The notes below the pieces were generated by a model, which did no database searches, was not told where the DNA came from, and was given only the letters and a program-made list of their open reading frames with translations. 64,000 nucleotides of DNA, taken from the NCBI RefSeq assembly GCF_000006445.2, contig NC_006048.2, forward strand, positions 1,922,001-1,986,000, in the 5' to 3' direction. Position 1 is the stretch's first letter; every line of letters begins with the position of its first letter. This document shows positions 21,201-32,846 of this stretch, one piece after another. The position numbers and the translations under genes were made by a program. This DNA is from Debaryomyces hansenii CBS767. Lineage: Eukaryota; Ascomycota; Pichiomycetes; Serinales; Debaryomycetaceae.

Positions 21201-21795
21201 TCTCCGGCACTTCCATCAAGTGAAACATTGGCCTCGTAAATAACTCAATAAACAAGTCTTTCTCTGGAGTGGTTACAAATATCTTTGATAAGTCAATTTT
21301 GACGATACTGGTTATGACATCTACTGCATCTTCGACTTGCGTGCAATTTGCTTTCCATTTGCCCATTGCCTGGGAGCTGGACGAACTCTTCGATTTTGAA
21401 CCACTCAAATGTGCTTGCCCATGGTCCTCTTTACCCAAATATATCAATAGCACGAATAACAAGTAGCCATATTTCTCTAAGCATGCCTTAAAAGTATCAA
21501 TCGAATCAACAAAGTCCCCACTTTCAATACTGTTCGAACATTGATGGCTCATCGTACTTAGAGACGATGTTATTAAATACGCTAATTGCTTCTGATGTTT
21601 CAAATCAAGTGTCTTGTACCCATGTGTAAGCTCTATCAAGTCTTCTAGGAGCTCTGAGTTAAAGTTTATTGATTCTGGATTGTTGGCTAGTGAATTTGTA
21701 ACTGATTCTAATTTGGAATCAATATCCGATATGTCTATGGAATAATCCTTTTCCACATCAAAACTATTGAAGTAAGTCGACAAGTTAAATTCCAT
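18280..21795 (-). CDS. YCS4: Condensin regulatory subunit Ycs4 (Cnd1/CAP-D2)
   Basis: 1171 residues against 1176 in S. cerevisiae. Ycs4 is a HEAT-repeat subunit of condensin (Smc2-Smc4-Brn1-Ycg1-Ycs4), needed for mitotic chromosome condensation and rDNA segregation. It is alpha-helical throughout. The N-terminal Cnd1 domain is followed by HEAT units such as NPYVRTKAIQALTKICN and DKSTLVRRNSIKLMSKLV, which are typical of this family. Acidic linkers occupy about residues 460-530 and 870-895. The C-terminal HEAT block includes NLPLLITIMEKSPDPIIRCN and MVQRTCLMTVTFLILAGQVK. The ATG at 21795 begins MEFNLSTYFN. Confidence 0.95.
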   Translation of the reverse strand: MEFNLSTYFNSFDVEKDYSIDISDIDSKLESVTNSLANNPESINFNSELLEDLIELTHGYKTLDLKHQKQLAYLITSSLSTMSHQCSNSIESGDFVDSIDTFKACLEKYGYLLFVLLIYLGKEDHGQAHLSGSKSKSSSSSQAMGKWKANCTQVEDAVDVITSIVKIDLSKIFVTTPEKDLFIELFTRPMFHLMEVPERMKVNSIRMLMFKSIANLVKFHGHASVIQNSVLQSLMYYTHLPGYMAELLHILDEQYDYNVLTEEVLREISLIEFNSNDSNGPKSISEFLIKLSELSPRLILKQMSCIAQLLDNSNQTLRCSVVETCGNIVVDIIKNQEVMGESSERNDSHNSNQQIDGLLDLLQERFLDQNPYVRTKAIQALTKICNLSVKFTARRQQIVALSVRSLDDKSTLVRRNSIKLMSKLVLTHPFSAVHGTQLSYEFWKSKLDEAEAELEKYIPVAPEKNKRLNKISEDEENDENGDDMEIDDGNEDNDKEDNASNADKNEEANESESSIDHDELNASMIEQEQNLPDTNVLVKVKLTVQYYQDAVEFIEILQSGTNIVSRLLFSKNRNEVLESMDFLVLADAYDIQNAGLGIRRMLHLVWMKGSSDEGKSISSHLVDCYRDLFLVAPSEYSLPQQAAHIAKNLIELTFAASVADLASLEKLLCFMYEEKLINQEVINVLWQIYSFADQNSQQSGNPKFTKKQCRGSIIILGMLALADHEIVLRGLDALLNVGLGDRGRSDLVLSRYSCIALQRIVPHVSKNKGIVSFKIAREDEAIEKLKEVLLSYSDDPEWYSVAEQAIGAVYQASSKPDEVCSSLIKEKCIMVFGEKTANESKVIALSQLLFIVGHVAIKTIVHLEKLETQFKKKKHEAESSKNKESDNNDNESNDNELEMIGGTSEDDFTDAVVYIKERELLYGEGALLAKFGPLVREICSNNKRYDNESLQRSAVLCMAKLMCISSKYCEDNLPLLITIMEKSPDPIIRCNCVLGLGDMAVCFNNLVDENTDFLYRRLTDSNIMVQRTCLMTVTFLILAGQVKVKGQLSSMAKCLENPDQGISDMCRLFFTELATKDNAIYNGFIDIFSGLSNDDSLSKDAMKRIVKFLVGFIEKEKHQKQLADKLLVRLLKCQNEAQWNDIAFVLNSIPYKNENINHALEGGYTLVLARQ

Positions 21796-22029
21796 GATAT
21801 ATTGGCTGTTTATCTTCTGAATCTATCTATTAATTGCCTATACTAGTCTTAAAATCAACGTTTTGACGCTGTGTACATTTTTTTTATCTCAGATCAAAGT
21901 GCGCGTAGTCATCTTTTGGTGATATTTCCAAACAACGTACAAGATACTATACAAAAATGAAAATGATTTATATTACCACAAATGAAGCGGTCTAACTAAG
22001 ATATAGTACAAGTATATATAACAAGATTG

Positions 22030-23598
22030 TTAATCCTTCAATTTGGCATATCCTTTTAAGACAGCCTTCTCTGTCCCCATTCTTTCGTCTTCTAATGCAC
22101 CTAAAAGATCTTTCATAGTAACAGAATTACCAGACCTTATCTCACGGAAACGTAACCCATTATCACCTCTAGCAGCAATGATTGAACTTTGTTTGCTTTT
22201 CCCATCTTTCTCACTGGCAACCTTACTATCATCACCGCCACCTGATCCAGCATTGGCAGTCATCCAAGAATACTTCTTACGGCCAGGATTCATTGTCATC
22301 ATTGCAGCAGTAGCATTAGCTGCTCTATGTAACGTTTCCTCGGCCCCAGCTTTACCATTTGCAGGGTCTCCATTGCCAGGATCAGTACCATCCTTTTCTA
22401 GGCCTAGGGCCATGCGCTTTGATACCCTTCTTTCCTCCATTTCTTTCTGCTTGGCAGCGAGATTTCTGAGCTCCTTCGAAAGCTCAGACCTCAGTGCAGG
22501 GTTAGACATGGAAGCCGAACTTGATGCAGTCTTTTTATTCTGTTTGGTATTGGTGATTGTTGGTATTCCTCTTCGACGGTGACGTGACAAAATGATGGTC
22601 TTTGTTATTATGTTGGATAGCCAGTTTTCACAAGAAGTCGACATTAATTCAAGTAGCTCGGCATCCTGGTAAAAGTTTTGCATAACGCCATTTTCCCTGG
22701 CCACCCTTTGCATAAATGCTGCCACATGATATGGACTGAATAACGAGGTCTGCGCAAATCTTTGTCTAGGAGGTTGCTGTGCCGATGGGAATCTTGATGA
22801 TCTATTTAAATGTTGTTGCATCAATAATTCCTCTTCGTGTTGAATATCGACCCCCGCGGCCGCCAATGCGTCATTTAATTTAGATGGGTCATTGGTATGC
22901 AATTGCTCTTTATTACTAGTACTTGTGCTCGGAATTCTATCGATACTGGACGTATTCAATCCTTGTATCCCTTGAGGTTGAGGCGCTAGGTGGTTCATTC
23001 GATTGGTAGGTGGCATTTGCGAGTAACGATTCAAGGCTTCCTGCTTGTTTGAGAGACCATTAATACCAAATTCTTGCTTTAGATTGGTTCCATCGTACGT
23101 GGCCCTTGACGAGTTACCTACAGGTGTCTCCGACCGACTATTCGTCTTTGAAAGTGGTGTAGGTCTTGGTGTGTTATTTGGAGATGCCGACATACTTGCT
23201 GAGTTAGTCGTCACTGACATATTCGGTACCGATCCAGGTCCACTAGGTGTGTCTACTTGTGACCCATTGTTTGCATTTGTCGCCTGTTCAGCCTCCAAAA
23301 AATTCGTTGGCAAATTGTCAAAGTCTATGTCAAGCGGGTCGCCTTCCTTCGGCAATGTAGCATCGAAATTTTCAGGCCCCAATTCTCCCTCCTGCGCATT
23401 ATCATTATATGGAGTTGAATTGCTTTCGCTACCACCAAATCCTGGGAGTGGATCGTTGAAAATGTCATTAAGTTGGTCATCATGGCCGCCCAACTCCTCT
23501 GTTTTCTGTCTTTTATTTTGCATGTCATCATTCTCATTAGCCGCTGAATCCACGTTTCTTTTATGCGACAGCAGTTCTCCGCCTGATACATCCGACAT
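22030..23598 (-). CDS. TAF4: TFIID subunit 4
   Basis: 522 residues, longer than S. cerevisiae Taf4 (388) mainly through a low-complexity Asn/Ser/Thr/Pro-rich N-terminal half. The conserved TAF4 region begins near residue 240 with LNDALAAAGVDIQHEEELL and includes the histone-fold segment SLFSPYHVAAFMQRVAREN, then ELLELMSTSCENWLSNII. Taf4 pairs with Taf12 through this fold inside TFIID. The C-terminus (SMTMNPGRKKYSWM region and RFREIRSGNSVTMKDLLGAL) is also conserved in the family. It diverges from RCL1. Confidence 0.92.
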   Translation of the reverse strand: MSDVSGGELLSHKRNVDSAANENDDMQNKRQKTEELGGHDDQLNDIFNDPLPGFGGSESNSTPYNDNAQEGELGPENFDATLPKEGDPLDIDFDNLPTNFLEAEQATNANNGSQVDTPSGPGSVPNMSVTTNSASMSASPNNTPRPTPLSKTNSRSETPVGNSSRATYDGTNLKQEFGINGLSNKQEALNRYSQMPPTNRMNHLAPQPQGIQGLNTSSIDRIPSTSTSNKEQLHTNDPSKLNDALAAAGVDIQHEEELLMQQHLNRSSRFPSAQQPPRQRFAQTSLFSPYHVAAFMQRVARENGVMQNFYQDAELLELMSTSCENWLSNIITKTIILSRHRRRGIPTITNTKQNKKTASSSASMSNPALRSELSKELRNLAAKQKEMEERRVSKRMALGLEKDGTDPGNGDPANGKAGAEETLHRAANATAAMMTMNPGRKKYSWMTANAGSGGGDDSKVASEKDGKSKQSSIIAARGDNGLRFREIRSGNSVTMKDLLGALEDERMGTEKAVLKGYAKLKD

Positions 23599-23716
23599 CC
23601 TTGATAATATATCTCTTTATGATGTGTGTATCTATACAGCTATTATTGCTAGTACGTTATTATCATTCAATTGCATTTAGTGGACGTGTGAAGTTCGATT
23701 AATGTCATCAGTCCAA

Positions 23717-23758
23717 TCACGTGACCGAGCGATGATTTTTCATAAAAAAATTCATTTT
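23717..23758 (+). promoter_or_regulatory. RCL1/TAF4 divergent promoter: CACGTG, PAC-like and RRPE-like sites
   Basis: TCACGTGA at 23717-23724 (Cbf1-type), GCGATGAT at 23729-23736 (seven of eight bases of the PAC box GCGATGAG), and an A-run/T-run element AAAAAAATTCATTTT at 23744-23758 like the rRNA-processing element RRPE. PAC plus RRPE is the classical ribosome-biogenesis promoter pair in yeasts, which fits RCL1. The TATA-like AGTATATATAGC lies just before the RCL1 ATG at 23836. Confidence 0.55.
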
Positions 23759-23835
23759 GGTTGCATTATGGCTATACAGTTAGACCTATTTTCTTGGATA
23801 TTCAGGTATACATAGACACAATAAGTATATATAGC

Positions 23836-24954
23836 ATGTCCAACACTAAAGCCAATGTGGCCACATTTGAAGGTCATCGTAATCTTAGGTTTCGTTTGAT
23901 CCTTGCGACGTTAGCAGGTAAAGCAGTCAAAATAACGAAGATCAGGTCCGATGACATGGATCCAGGTTTAAAGGACTACGAGGTGTCATTCCTCAGACTA
24001 TTAGAGTCTGTGACAAATGGATCTCAGATCGAGATTTCGTACACCGGTACCACTGTCATCTATAAACCCGGTATAATTATAGGAGGACAGGTTACCCATA
24101 ACTGCCCTACTAATAAGCCTATAGGGTATTACTTGGAGCCTATGTTGTATCTTGCACCATTTTCAAAAAAGAAGTTTTCGGTTGTTTTCAAGGGATTAAC
24201 TGCTTCTGACAAAACCAAGGACGCAGGTATAGAGGCCATCAAATGGGGACTTTTACCGTTAATGGAGAAGTTTGGAGTGAGAGAAGTATCATTGCACATT
24301 TTGAAACGGGGTTCACCCCCATTGGGAGGAGGTGAAGTTCACTTTATGTGTAACTCGTTAATTCCTCAACCGATGACGATACATGCTCTTGAATCTCCAA
24401 AAATTTCGGCCATCAGAGGTGTTGCTTATTGCACTCGTGTTTCCCCTTCTACGGTCAATAGAATCATTGACAGTGCGAGAAATATATTGAGACCTACAGG
24501 AGTAGAAGTAAATATAACGGCCGATGCATGGAGAGGTGACAATTCTGGTAAATCACCTGGATTTGGTGTAACTTTAGTTGCCGAGCTGAAAAAGGGATGG
24601 AGAATCTTAGCTGAGGGTGTTGGTTCTCCAGGAACACTTCCTGAAGATTTAGGTGAAAGAGCTGCATACGAACTACTCGATGAATTAACCAAGAGTTGTG
24701 TTATTGGAAGAAATCAAATTTTATTAAGTTTGTGCTATATGACAATTGGAAAAGAAGATATTGGAAGATTGAAGTTGCATAAGGACCAAATTGATGACAA
24801 TTTTGTGTGGGCTTTACGTGATATCAAGAACGTTTTTGGAACGGAAGCTTTCTTGAAAGATGGTGCCGAGGAAGCGGTGCCTGGTGAAGAGGATTACATG
24901 ACACTTTCCTTAAAAGGTATAGGATTCACTAGTGCCTCTAAGAAGATTGCTTAA
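23836..24954 (+). CDS. RCL1: 18S rRNA-processing protein Rcl1
   Basis: 372 residues (367 in S. cerevisiae). Rcl1 resembles RNA 3'-terminal phosphate cyclase but lacks cyclase activity. It joins Bms1 in the SSU processome and is needed for cleavage at site A2 in pre-18S rRNA. Family segments seen: FEGHRNLRFRLILATLAGK at the N-terminus, SFLRLLESVTNGS, ISYTGTTVIYKPGII, LKRGSPPLGGGEV, and RGVAYCTRVSPSTVNRIID. The open frame continues upstream of 23836, but only to a TTG and through the TATA-like promoter, so the ATG at 23836 (MSNTKANVATFEGHRN) is the start. Confidence 0.95.
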   Translation: MSNTKANVATFEGHRNLRFRLILATLAGKAVKITKIRSDDMDPGLKDYEVSFLRLLESVTNGSQIEISYTGTTVIYKPGIIIGGQVTHNCPTNKPIGYYLEPMLYLAPFSKKKFSVVFKGLTASDKTKDAGIEAIKWGLLPLMEKFGVREVSLHILKRGSPPLGGGEVHFMCNSLIPQPMTIHALESPKISAIRGVAYCTRVSPSTVNRIIDSARNILRPTGVEVNITADAWRGDNSGKSPGFGVTLVAELKKGWRILAEGVGSPGTLPEDLGERAAYELLDELTKSCVIGRNQILLSLCYMTIGKEDIGRLKLHKDQIDDNFVWALRDIKNVFGTEAFLKDGAEEAVPGEEDYMTLSLKGIGFTSASKKIA

Positions 24955-25082
24955 TCGTAATACTTATATAAAATTTGTAATATAGATAACTTAATTTTAA
25001 TATAAACTTATTCTGCATACTTAAATATGAAAAGATACATAACTTTTAGTATGCTATAATGCATACGGCTTTATTTGTGAAA

Positions 25083-28000
25083 CTACCAAAATGAACACCA
25101 CCCAATATAATGCTGACATAAACTCTCTACACTTGTAGCTTGCTGAATTAATTTATCCACTTGAGTTGGTACATCTAAATCATTCAATCTTTTAATATCA
25201 TTACCAGTTAACTTATCAGTAATTCTCTTCAACACCAATGCAGCTCTCGCGTTTCTAATCTCGATTTCGTTTTGTCTCGTTAATCTAGCTGCTTCTTGTT
25301 CATCTATTTGTTCTCTTCTCAATAATTCTGCTATATTAACTTGCGGTACATTAATCCCAGTAGCTTCCGCCACTGCTTTTGTCGGGAAGTCAAATCCCCA
25401 ATTAATCAATGGATCATATGCGAATGCTTCCAAAATTGCCATTAATGACTCCTTATTGTCCCTTAAGACTCTCATAACATGTTCACATGTTATGCGGAAT
25501 GAACCTTCAATACCACTAACTTCCATAGCATAATTAAGCATTCTTGTTAATCTAAATGGAACCTTTTCGGGATACTTTTCACGTAAAATAGCAGCCTCAA
25601 AACAATCACCAAAATCAATATGAATAACCTTACCTGTAATCCTATTAAGCATCAAATTAGAAGGATGACGGTCACCTAAACCTAAAATGTAGCCTACCAT
25701 AGACATTACTGCCAATGAACGAGTATACGTTGTACGACGATCTAACCACGCTTCCGAAGACTTTGATTTGAGCCATAATACCTTATACAAATCCTGGCCT
25801 CTGGTGTTGTCTAAAGCCCCTGTGAATACTTCCACTTTTTGTAGTAATGTAAGACTGTCATAATCAGGAGCCATCTGCAACATAATACGATGTTCAATAT
25901 TTAATAAAATCTTACGCGACTCACGGTATTCCCTAATCAAGACATGGAAAGTATCACTGTTTGGTACCCAACCTAATAAACCAACTTTAGGTGATAACGG
26001 AATTGCTGGATATTGTTGAATGTCTAAATGTCTTTTGAAACATTCTGGATCATTTACCAATAATGTGTTAACTAAACCAAATAATTGCATAACCAAATTA
26101 TCTTGTCTAATGTCTTCGTGTCCTTTCAAAACGTACTGGTATTCTTTACCATCACTACCTTTACAAGATAATTTTCTTGGTCTCTGTTTCGATGAGATAA
26201 CTGAGAACGTTGGATCAAACTTAACAATCTTGATTGTTGGCTTTCCAGCATGGTATGTACCTGGAGCAGCCAATTCAAGATTATTTGCTTCCTCTAGCTT
26301 TGGCGATACATACTGTAATTCCAAACTCAGCAATTGAGGCAATTGTCTACTAATTCTGCGGAAAACATTATAATAAATGTCCCACGCTTGATTTAGATTA
26401 GTAATGTCTTTTGTACGACGGAAGTTCAAAACCCATTCATAGGCATCAGCAAGTTCTCTACCAAATGCATTATTAAATGATGCTTCTCTCATAGTCTCGG
26501 GGCCTTTTTGTAGCATTTGATGCAAAGGTTCTAACACCTCAAACATCTTTTCAGTGTTCTTTTCACCAAAGAAAAGTCTTGATGCATCCTCTAGACCTTC
26601 GTACCACTGCTCGTGCCAGAGGACTGCAACTCTGATCAATTCATGACTAACTAAATCAGATTGATCTACCAACGTAGCCCAATGCAAACGCATTTTATCA
26701 ATAATTGACAATGCCGCCCTTTTACGGCTAACCGATTCAGACGTAACTGCGACAGCTAACGGATACACGAGTGCCTGAGGATGCGCTTTACCCAAATCAC
26801 TCAATAATCCAATTAAAGATCTACTGACTGTTTGATTTGGTTGATGAATACGTGAGATTAATTGAGGTACAACTTCCAACCAGTTATCAATCTTAACCAT
26901 ATTAAATCCCTCATTCATAGCTTGAGCTGCCTCTGGTATTCCCCCAAACTTAAACCACAATGTAAGTAATCTCAACGTATTCTGCAAAGAATTTGTATTT
27001 GACAATGCGATAGCGTGAAAGAATCCTTTTATTGATGGAACAACATGTCGCTGAACAACATCCATCGGTATAATATTTGCAGGTTGTATCTGTCTCTGTG
27101 GCTGTTGAGATTGTTCATCAGATGATGTAACAACTTGATCATTTTGATCCATTATTTCACCTTGACTAACATTGATTGTACCATTGTTGCCGTTGTTATT
27201 CTGCGAAGTAAAAAGTGAAATAACTTCAAAATTAGCAAGAGCCCAATTATGCCATGCTTTATACCATTTGTCATCAAAATGTGTAGCCAAAAGATATGCC
27301 CCCAAAATAATTTCTGATGTTTCAGTCCTCCAATTATTGTTCAATAATATTTGCCATTCACCTTGCTTCAAAAAACATCTAGCCAATAATTTGGTATACT
27401 CTTCCACATGCTTTGGAATACCTGGACCTTCAGACGGTAATGGTTGAGTAATTAAGTCATTTGGGTTTAAACCCAAATCTTGAGACATTCGAGTTGTAAA
27501 ATCAACTAAATGGCGTAATGCTTCTCTTTGTTGGCCCTTAGCCCACATATATTTCAATTGTGCATACACAACTTGTGGTGGAGCTCTAGATGGATTTTCT
27601 GGTGAACCTTCTTCCAACAAATAGTTTAAGGACTTTTCAGCCAAATTCAATCTTCCTGATTTACGACATAAATTTGCAAATTTAATCCACATATCCATAT
27701 CTTGTTTAGGTTTAATAACAAGAGCTCTAACTTTCAACATTCTTTGCCAAATGTCAACATTCCTCTGACATCCAAGTAATCTGGTATTCCAGGTTTTTCT
27801 CATTATAACACGTTTCTCTGACCCTTGTGGTAAGCATTTATACTTAATAATTTCCTCTAATTCCGCAAGCATTTGTACCCTTACTACGACACCATAAGCT
27901 CTATTATAACTTTCACTCACCAATGCTGTGATTTCAGTTACTAATAGGTCTCTTGCTTTCAATATGTGATTAGATGCATCCTCAAAACTATTACGATGTA

Positions 28001-31000
28001 AACTTAAAATTGCATTAAAGAAAGCTTTATCTGGGGATTCAGTTTTCATAACCTTAATACATGCATCCATTCTATCCCATTGGCCTAACCCCCAAGCTGC
28101 TGCTGCTGCTAAAGGAGCCACTCCTCTCTTTATGTCACTTGAAGAGTTATTCCATTTACTTTGGGCTAATTCTGATAACTGCTCCCATTCTCCTAAAGCA
28201 TGGTAACATCTCATTTTACCCATGGTAATCTCCATATTGTCCGGTTCCTGTTTCTCTCTTAAACTATAAGCTCGCAAGGCATCATCCCATCTTTGTAACT
28301 TCTCATACCATGTCTCTTTTAATTGGAGATCATGATGTAACTGTGCATGTTTCAAAATTCCAACAGCCGCATCAGATTGTTGAAGCTGAATGTTGATACT
28401 AATTAAAGATTCAATGGTTGGTGTCGTAGGTTCCACATAAAATTCTAATTCTTGATAATGCAATGCTTTAGCATATGCATGGCACCGTTGCGCATACTGA
28501 CCTAAAGTTGTTATTGCTATTGGTAAAGATTTATCGTCATGTTCCATAAATTCAGCTAAATTTAATAAAATCTGATGTATTTCTGGGGGATTGTTTGCTG
28601 ATGATAATGCAATACAAAATGATTCTACTAACTCTTCTTGGTGCTGGGAATATAATTCACTCCAGCAACTTGCAAAACTTGCGTTAAACAAGTCCTTTGC
28701 CAAAGGATGATAATCAGTTGCTAACCCAGCGCATGCTCTTATTGCATGCGATGGACTTTGCTTCAATAATTCTTTACTTAACCTCCCAATCCATTCTTGC
28801 CAGTCTTCTTTGGTTTGACGCAGACTTGAATCCCAAGCTGCCTTTAATGCACCTTGGTTTACCGGTAACTTTTTCGATGGCATATCAACGTCAGGAACAT
28901 CAAAATGGTTAACATGGATATCATAATCCTTATAAATGTTAAGATAAGCTGGTAATGGATCTCCACTTAATAACTTATTAACAAGTTGCTCGAAAATTGC
29001 TGAATGAATTTTCTGCTGTATCAACAATGATTTGATTACAGGAATGAACACACTGAACTCATTACCCAACTGCAATAGTAAGTAACTTAAAGTATTCATC
29101 GCCGTAGTTTTCAATTCATCATTGCCTTGGCGCAATACACGTAAAATGGGATGTATGATTCTAGATGCCATATCATTTAATAGAACTTGCTTCGATAATC
29201 TTCCAATTGTCTCAATTGCAGCCCTACGTAATACAATCGGCCCCATTTCAAACATTTTCACGATGTTTGGGACAATTATATGGACATATTCTTCAATGCT
29301 ACTTCCAAAAACAACAAATGCTTTCAAAACATGTAACGATGGTTCTCTTTTAACTGATTTATCATCTTCAAAAACATTTAACATCAAATTCAAAACATCT
29401 GGAAGATGCATTTTAAATTCCCCTTCTAAAGCCCTTGAAATGGATTCTATCAAATTTATAATGATCACCTGAACATTTAATTGGATGTTTATGTTAAACG
29501 ACTCTTTGATGACTTCAAATATTTCAGGAAGGAATGGTCTTATGTGTTGTTTAACTATCAATATTAATGCACCTAGTTGCTGGAAGTAAAATTTCAACAT
29601 CGAAGGCTGACATGTATTCATGACATTAATAATTCCAGGAATGATCTGTGGTAAAAATGAAACACATCTTAATCCCAATGTTTGGAAAATGTACATAATG
29701 GCTTGAATTACTTTATTATGATGAGCTGTCAATGATGGGTCTTTTAAAATTTTCATTAGGTTATTTATGGCAACTGTCGGATAGTATTCATCATTAGAAG
29801 GTGACATACCTTGCATTAACAATGCAACATCCACTGGTGGTGCATTTTGTTCTGAAGGTATATTCTTAGAATTTTGTTCAACTTCACGATGCTTATAAGG
29901 GTCCAAAGCACCTAATATACCCAATAGCCTTACTGTTTCCCTTCTTATGTGAGGCGAACTCTCCAGTTTCAATATTCCTACTAACATCCCCAATAACTGC
30001 GGATAGTCAAGTAAAGGCTTAATAACGTAGCCAGACGAACTTGCCAATTGGCCCAACGTCTTCAAAGCAGCATCTCTCTTATAAGAAGAACTCTGATCTT
30101 GAAACGTTTCCAAAATTAGTGGCATCAAATCAGGAATAAAAGGTTGCAAATCTTCCCCACCTACAACTGCTAGCTCACCAAGACAATTGATTGCACTTGC
30201 TGCCACTGATGAACTGGGATCTTTAGCCTTAGGCAATAATGCTTCAACTATTGGCTTCACGTAAGGTCTGGTTAATTCTTTTGAATTGCTTATGAGAAGC
30301 GATATCAATGTAGCACTTTCTTCCTTTTTACGGCTTGTTGGTGAGTATTCCAAACGCGATAACAATTGTATTAAAGTTTTCCTTAAAGAAGGAACAATAT
30401 AGGCAGGATTTATCGATGATAATCTACCCAATATTTTTATCGCTATCTTCCTAATACTGAATACTTCATCGTTTAATGCAATAAATAGAAGTCTAACATT
30501 ATTAGCTTGGGAAAGTTGAGGATCAAAATTTCCAGCATTTGCCAAACAATTTAAACCTTCTAACCGTATTTCTGGTATAGGATCGGTGATGGCTATTGAT
30601 AGAAGCTTGTCTAAAACCTCATTAACAGCGTTTAATGCATTCACGCTGGTTTGTTGACAAATTGGATCCTTGATAAATATTTCACAGGATGTTATCGTGG
30701 CTGTTTGACGAACTTTAGGAACGTTGTGTTCAAGATACGTAATTGTGCAGTATCTAACAAACTCGTTTAGCTGGTAGTTTTCGAACTCAAAAAATGCTAG
30801 CATATTTAATGCTTGGACCAAGATTGCACTATCATAATTTTCATAGTCATCCGCGTCATTAAGTATACTGTTGATACTCAATCCTGTGTCTCTTGATATC
30901 ATTATTAATCTATAGTCTCTTGCTAATGATTCGTTCATTTTGATGGATCCGTAAGGCGAACCAGGAGGTTGGAAAATCTTACCTGATAAAACCAAACTTA

Positions 31001-32636
31001 ATAAGTTTAATAACTTCATGCTTATAAGATTAGTTAACATCGGAATATTAACGATCAAAGTTTGTAAAACATTCTGCATGTAGACCGATAAGGAACAATT
31101 ACTAAACATCATATCTAATATATCACGTTGTAAATGCTTTGTCAAAGCTGGACCTACGGCAATCGACAATTTACTGATGCAATCAAAAATGGCAGGTTCA
31201 GTATTCTTTCGACTCAATCTATACTTTGTGGGCCCGGAACCTGAAGTAGAAATGCTATTCAAACCATTGATTGTCGATTGCGAGGATCCATTACTCGACG
31301 TCACTGCACCAGATAGTGGATTATCTCCATTATTAGATACTGCATTTACTAAAATCAGTTGCACGCTTGGATTAGAAGGATAAGATAACCCATCTCGAAT
31401 ATTATCTAATATAGCATCCAAATAAGTAGCCATTTGGTTCCCTACTTCCAACGAAATTAACCCTATACTTCTAAAAATGGCACTTTTATCATTATTGGCA
31501 GTCTCACTGTGTTGACTTTTTAATTGTTTTAACTGTGACAAATAATGCAACAATGTTCTGTGCAAATATTTTTCAACAAATAATTCTGTATTTACTTTGC
31601 ATAGTAGTGGAATGATCTTAGTTAATTCTTGCCTAATTATAGCTTGCTTGTGATTCCTATACAATACTGTATTTTCGTAAATCAATTCAAACTTGGAATG
31701 AATGTATGGATCACTATGAAATGTAATTAGTTCCCTGTACACAAGAAGAGAACCGTGGATTGACTCGTTAGTTTGTGATCCCGTAGCTGTGGAATAAATT
31801 AAATTATAGGCCGTACTTGCCGCTGCGTTAACAGAGTTCACACTATTATTGCCGCTTCCATTATTGCTTGAGTCGTTGGATTCAGATGTGGGGTTTCTAG
31901 CAACATTTTCGTTTAATATCTTTGAAGCCATATCTATGAAATGTTTGATCCAAAATCGACGAGAGTTAATATCTCTATCATAAATTATTCGCATACATTT
32001 CTGTAAAGCAATAGCTGCATCAGTTCTTATCACCAATTTGCTATCTCTCAATGGAATCCATAAATGCTCCAAAATCTGGTTTATAAAATTATACAATAAC
32101 GTAGGAGCATTATCCACCAATGCAGTGATAATCAATATTGCTGCGTGCCTTCTGTTCTCGTGTTGTTTATTGTCACTCTGTAACCATTCTATGGCCCTTT
32201 TTGCTTCAAAATCAACGAAGTCACCTGTAAGAGTACCACCGGGTGTCGCCAACTTACCTAAAGTCATGGTTGCTTGCTTCATGATTGTTAAATCGTTTGA
32301 CAAGATTAATGAACCCAAGTAGTTTGAAAATCTAGCCGTCTTTGTAGCATTTTCTTCTCCTACACCCGAATCAAAATCAATCAATGAATTCAACGCTGCT
32401 ATACCCCCCAACTTCTCCGAGGTTTCATTACTATGCAAAAATTCAAAAATAGTTTTGTTGATATCATTATTATACCGATTGAACTGCTCCGGAGATAGAT
32501 CTCTAGCTATAGACGCTAGATAATTTCGTAATTCTAAGGCATATCTATTTCTCTCTTCTTCCTTATTTGATTTTAAACCATTGAAAATTTGGGTTAATGC
32601 TATACCGTCAACTATTTGTAGCTGAGTTGTAGACAT
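25083..32636 (-). CDS. TOR1: TOR phosphatidylinositol-kinase-related protein kinase
   Basis: 2517 residues from the ATG at 32636; an upstream extension starts only with TTG. TOR is the growth-controlling Ser/Thr kinase of TORC1/TORC2, the rapamycin target. HEAT repeats fill residues 1 to about 1300 (for example [20 protein letters not shown]), then the FAT domain, the FRB domain at about 2000-2095 ([20 protein letters not shown]), the kinase domain ([27 protein letters not shown]) and the C-terminal FATC ending in [10 protein letters not shown]. The serine contacted by rapamycin-FKBP12 is present (Ser2019, in DASRLFF), so the protein should be rapamycin-sensitive. S. cerevisiae has two paralogs; only one copy can be seen here. 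The neighbour ARP3 is shared with S. cerevisiae TOR1. Confidence 0.97.
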   Translation of the reverse strand: MSTTQLQIVDGIALTQIFNGLKSNKEEERNRYALELRNYLASIARDLSPEQFNRYNNDINKTIFEFLHSNETSEKLGGIAALNSLIDFDSGVGEENATKTARFSNYLGSLILSNDLTIMKQATMTLGKLATPGGTLTGDFVDFEAKRAIEWLQSDNKQHENRRHAAILIITALVDNAPTLLYNFINQILEHLWIPLRDSKLVIRTDAAIALQKCMRIIYDRDINSRRFWIKHFIDMASKILNENVARNPTSESNDSSNNGSGNNSVNSVNAAASTAYNLIYSTATGSQTNESIHGSLLVYRELITFHSDPYIHSKFELIYENTVLYRNHKQAIIRQELTKIIPLLCKVNTELFVEKYLHRTLLHYLSQLKQLKSQHSETANNDKSAIFRSIGLISLEVGNQMATYLDAILDNIRDGLSYPSNPSVQLILVNAVSNNGDNPLSGAVTSSNGSSQSTINGLNSISTSGSGPTKYRLSRKNTEPAIFDCISKLSIAVGPALTKHLQRDILDMMFSNCSLSVYMQNVLQTLIVNIPMLTNLISMKLLNLLSLVLSGKIFQPPGSPYGSIKMNESLARDYRLIMISRDTGLSINSILNDADDYENYDSAILVQALNMLAFFEFENYQLNEFVRYCTITYLEHNVPKVRQTATITSCEIFIKDPICQQTSVNALNAVNEVLDKLLSIAITDPIPEIRLEGLNCLANAGNFDPQLSQANNVRLLFIALNDEVFSIRKIAIKILGRLSSINPAYIVPSLRKTLIQLLSRLEYSPTSRKKEESATLISLLISNSKELTRPYVKPIVEALLPKAKDPSSSVAASAINCLGELAVVGGEDLQPFIPDLMPLILETFQDQSSSYKRDAALKTLGQLASSSGYVIKPLLDYPQLLGMLVGILKLESSPHIRRETVRLLGILGALDPYKHREVEQNSKNIPSEQNAPPVDVALLMQGMSPSNDEYYPTVAINNLMKILKDPSLTAHHNKVIQAIMYIFQTLGLRCVSFLPQIIPGIINVMNTCQPSMLKFYFQQLGALILIVKQHIRPFLPEIFEVIKESFNINIQLNVQVIIINLIESISRALEGEFKMHLPDVLNLMLNVFEDDKSVKREPSLHVLKAFVVFGSSIEEYVHIIVPNIVKMFEMGPIVLRRAAIETIGRLSKQVLLNDMASRIIHPILRVLRQGNDELKTTAMNTLSYLLLQLGNEFSVFIPVIKSLLIQQKIHSAIFEQLVNKLLSGDPLPAYLNIYKDYDIHVNHFDVPDVDMPSKKLPVNQGALKAAWDSSLRQTKEDWQEWIGRLSKELLKQSPSHAIRACAGLATDYHPLAKDLFNASFASCWSELYSQHQEELVESFCIALSSANNPPEIHQILLNLAEFMEHDDKSLPIAITTLGQYAQRCHAYAKALHYQELEFYVEPTTPTIESLISINIQLQQSDAAVGILKHAQLHHDLQLKETWYEKLQRWDDALRAYSLREKQEPDNMEITMGKMRCYHALGEWEQLSELAQSKWNNSSSDIKRGVAPLAAAAAWGLGQWDRMDACIKVMKTESPDKAFFNAILSLHRNSFEDASNHILKARDLLVTEITALVSESYNRAYGVVVRVQMLAELEEIIKYKCLPQGSEKRVIMRKTWNTRLLGCQRNVDIWQRMLKVRALVIKPKQDMDMWIKFANLCRKSGRLNLAEKSLNYLLEEGSPENPSRAPPQVVYAQLKYMWAKGQQREALRHLVDFTTRMSQDLGLNPNDLITQPLPSEGPGIPKHVEEYTKLLARCFLKQGEWQILLNNNWRTETSEIILGAYLLATHFDDKWYKAWHNWALANFEVISLFTSQNNNGNNGTINVSQGEIMDQNDQVVTSSDEQSQQPQRQIQPANIIPMDVVQRHVVPSIKGFFHAIALSNTNSLQNTLRLLTLWFKFGGIPEAAQAMNEGFNMVKIDNWLEVVPQLISRIHQPNQTVSRSLIGLLSDLGKAHPQALVYPLAVAVTSESVSRKRAALSIIDKMRLHWATLVDQSDLVSHELIRVAVLWHEQWYEGLEDASRLFFGEKNTEKMFEVLEPLHQMLQKGPETMREASFNNAFGRELADAYEWVLNFRRTKDITNLNQAWDIYYNVFRRISRQLPQLLSLELQYVSPKLEEANNLELAAPGTYHAGKPTIKIVKFDPTFSVISSKQRPRKLSCKGSDGKEYQYVLKGHEDIRQDNLVMQLFGLVNTLLVNDPECFKRHLDIQQYPAIPLSPKVGLLGWVPNSDTFHVLIREYRESRKILLNIEHRIMLQMAPDYDSLTLLQKVEVFTGALDNTRGQDLYKVLWLKSKSSEAWLDRRTTYTRSLAVMSMVGYILGLGDRHPSNLMLNRITGKVIHIDFGDCFEAAILREKYPEKVPFRLTRMLNYAMEVSGIEGSFRITCEHVMRVLRDNKESLMAILEAFAYDPLINWGFDFPTKAVAEATGINVPQVNIAELLRREQIDEQEAARLTRQNEIEIRNARAALVLKRITDKLTGNDIKRLNDLDVPTQVDKLIQQATSVESLCQHYIGWCSFW

Positions 32637-32846
32637 TATCACCTTCAATTTCTAGTCTTTTTCACTAAGTCTATCCAATTATCTGTAATTAGCTTGTCTT
32701 ATCATCTGTGTATAAGGTCGAGGTATTTTAATGAAATTTGTGGTACGCACACTACTGGACATAAATAAAAATATCATGTAATATAAACTGTCTAAATACA
32801 TATTTGACTTGAAATTCGTATGAAAAAGAGAAGAGGGCCAAGAAGT

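Noticed and set aside
22043..22582. 179-codon plus-strand open frame inside TAF4
   Set aside because: It is antisense to conserved TAF4 sequence, shows no family features and its composition mirrors the sense codons.
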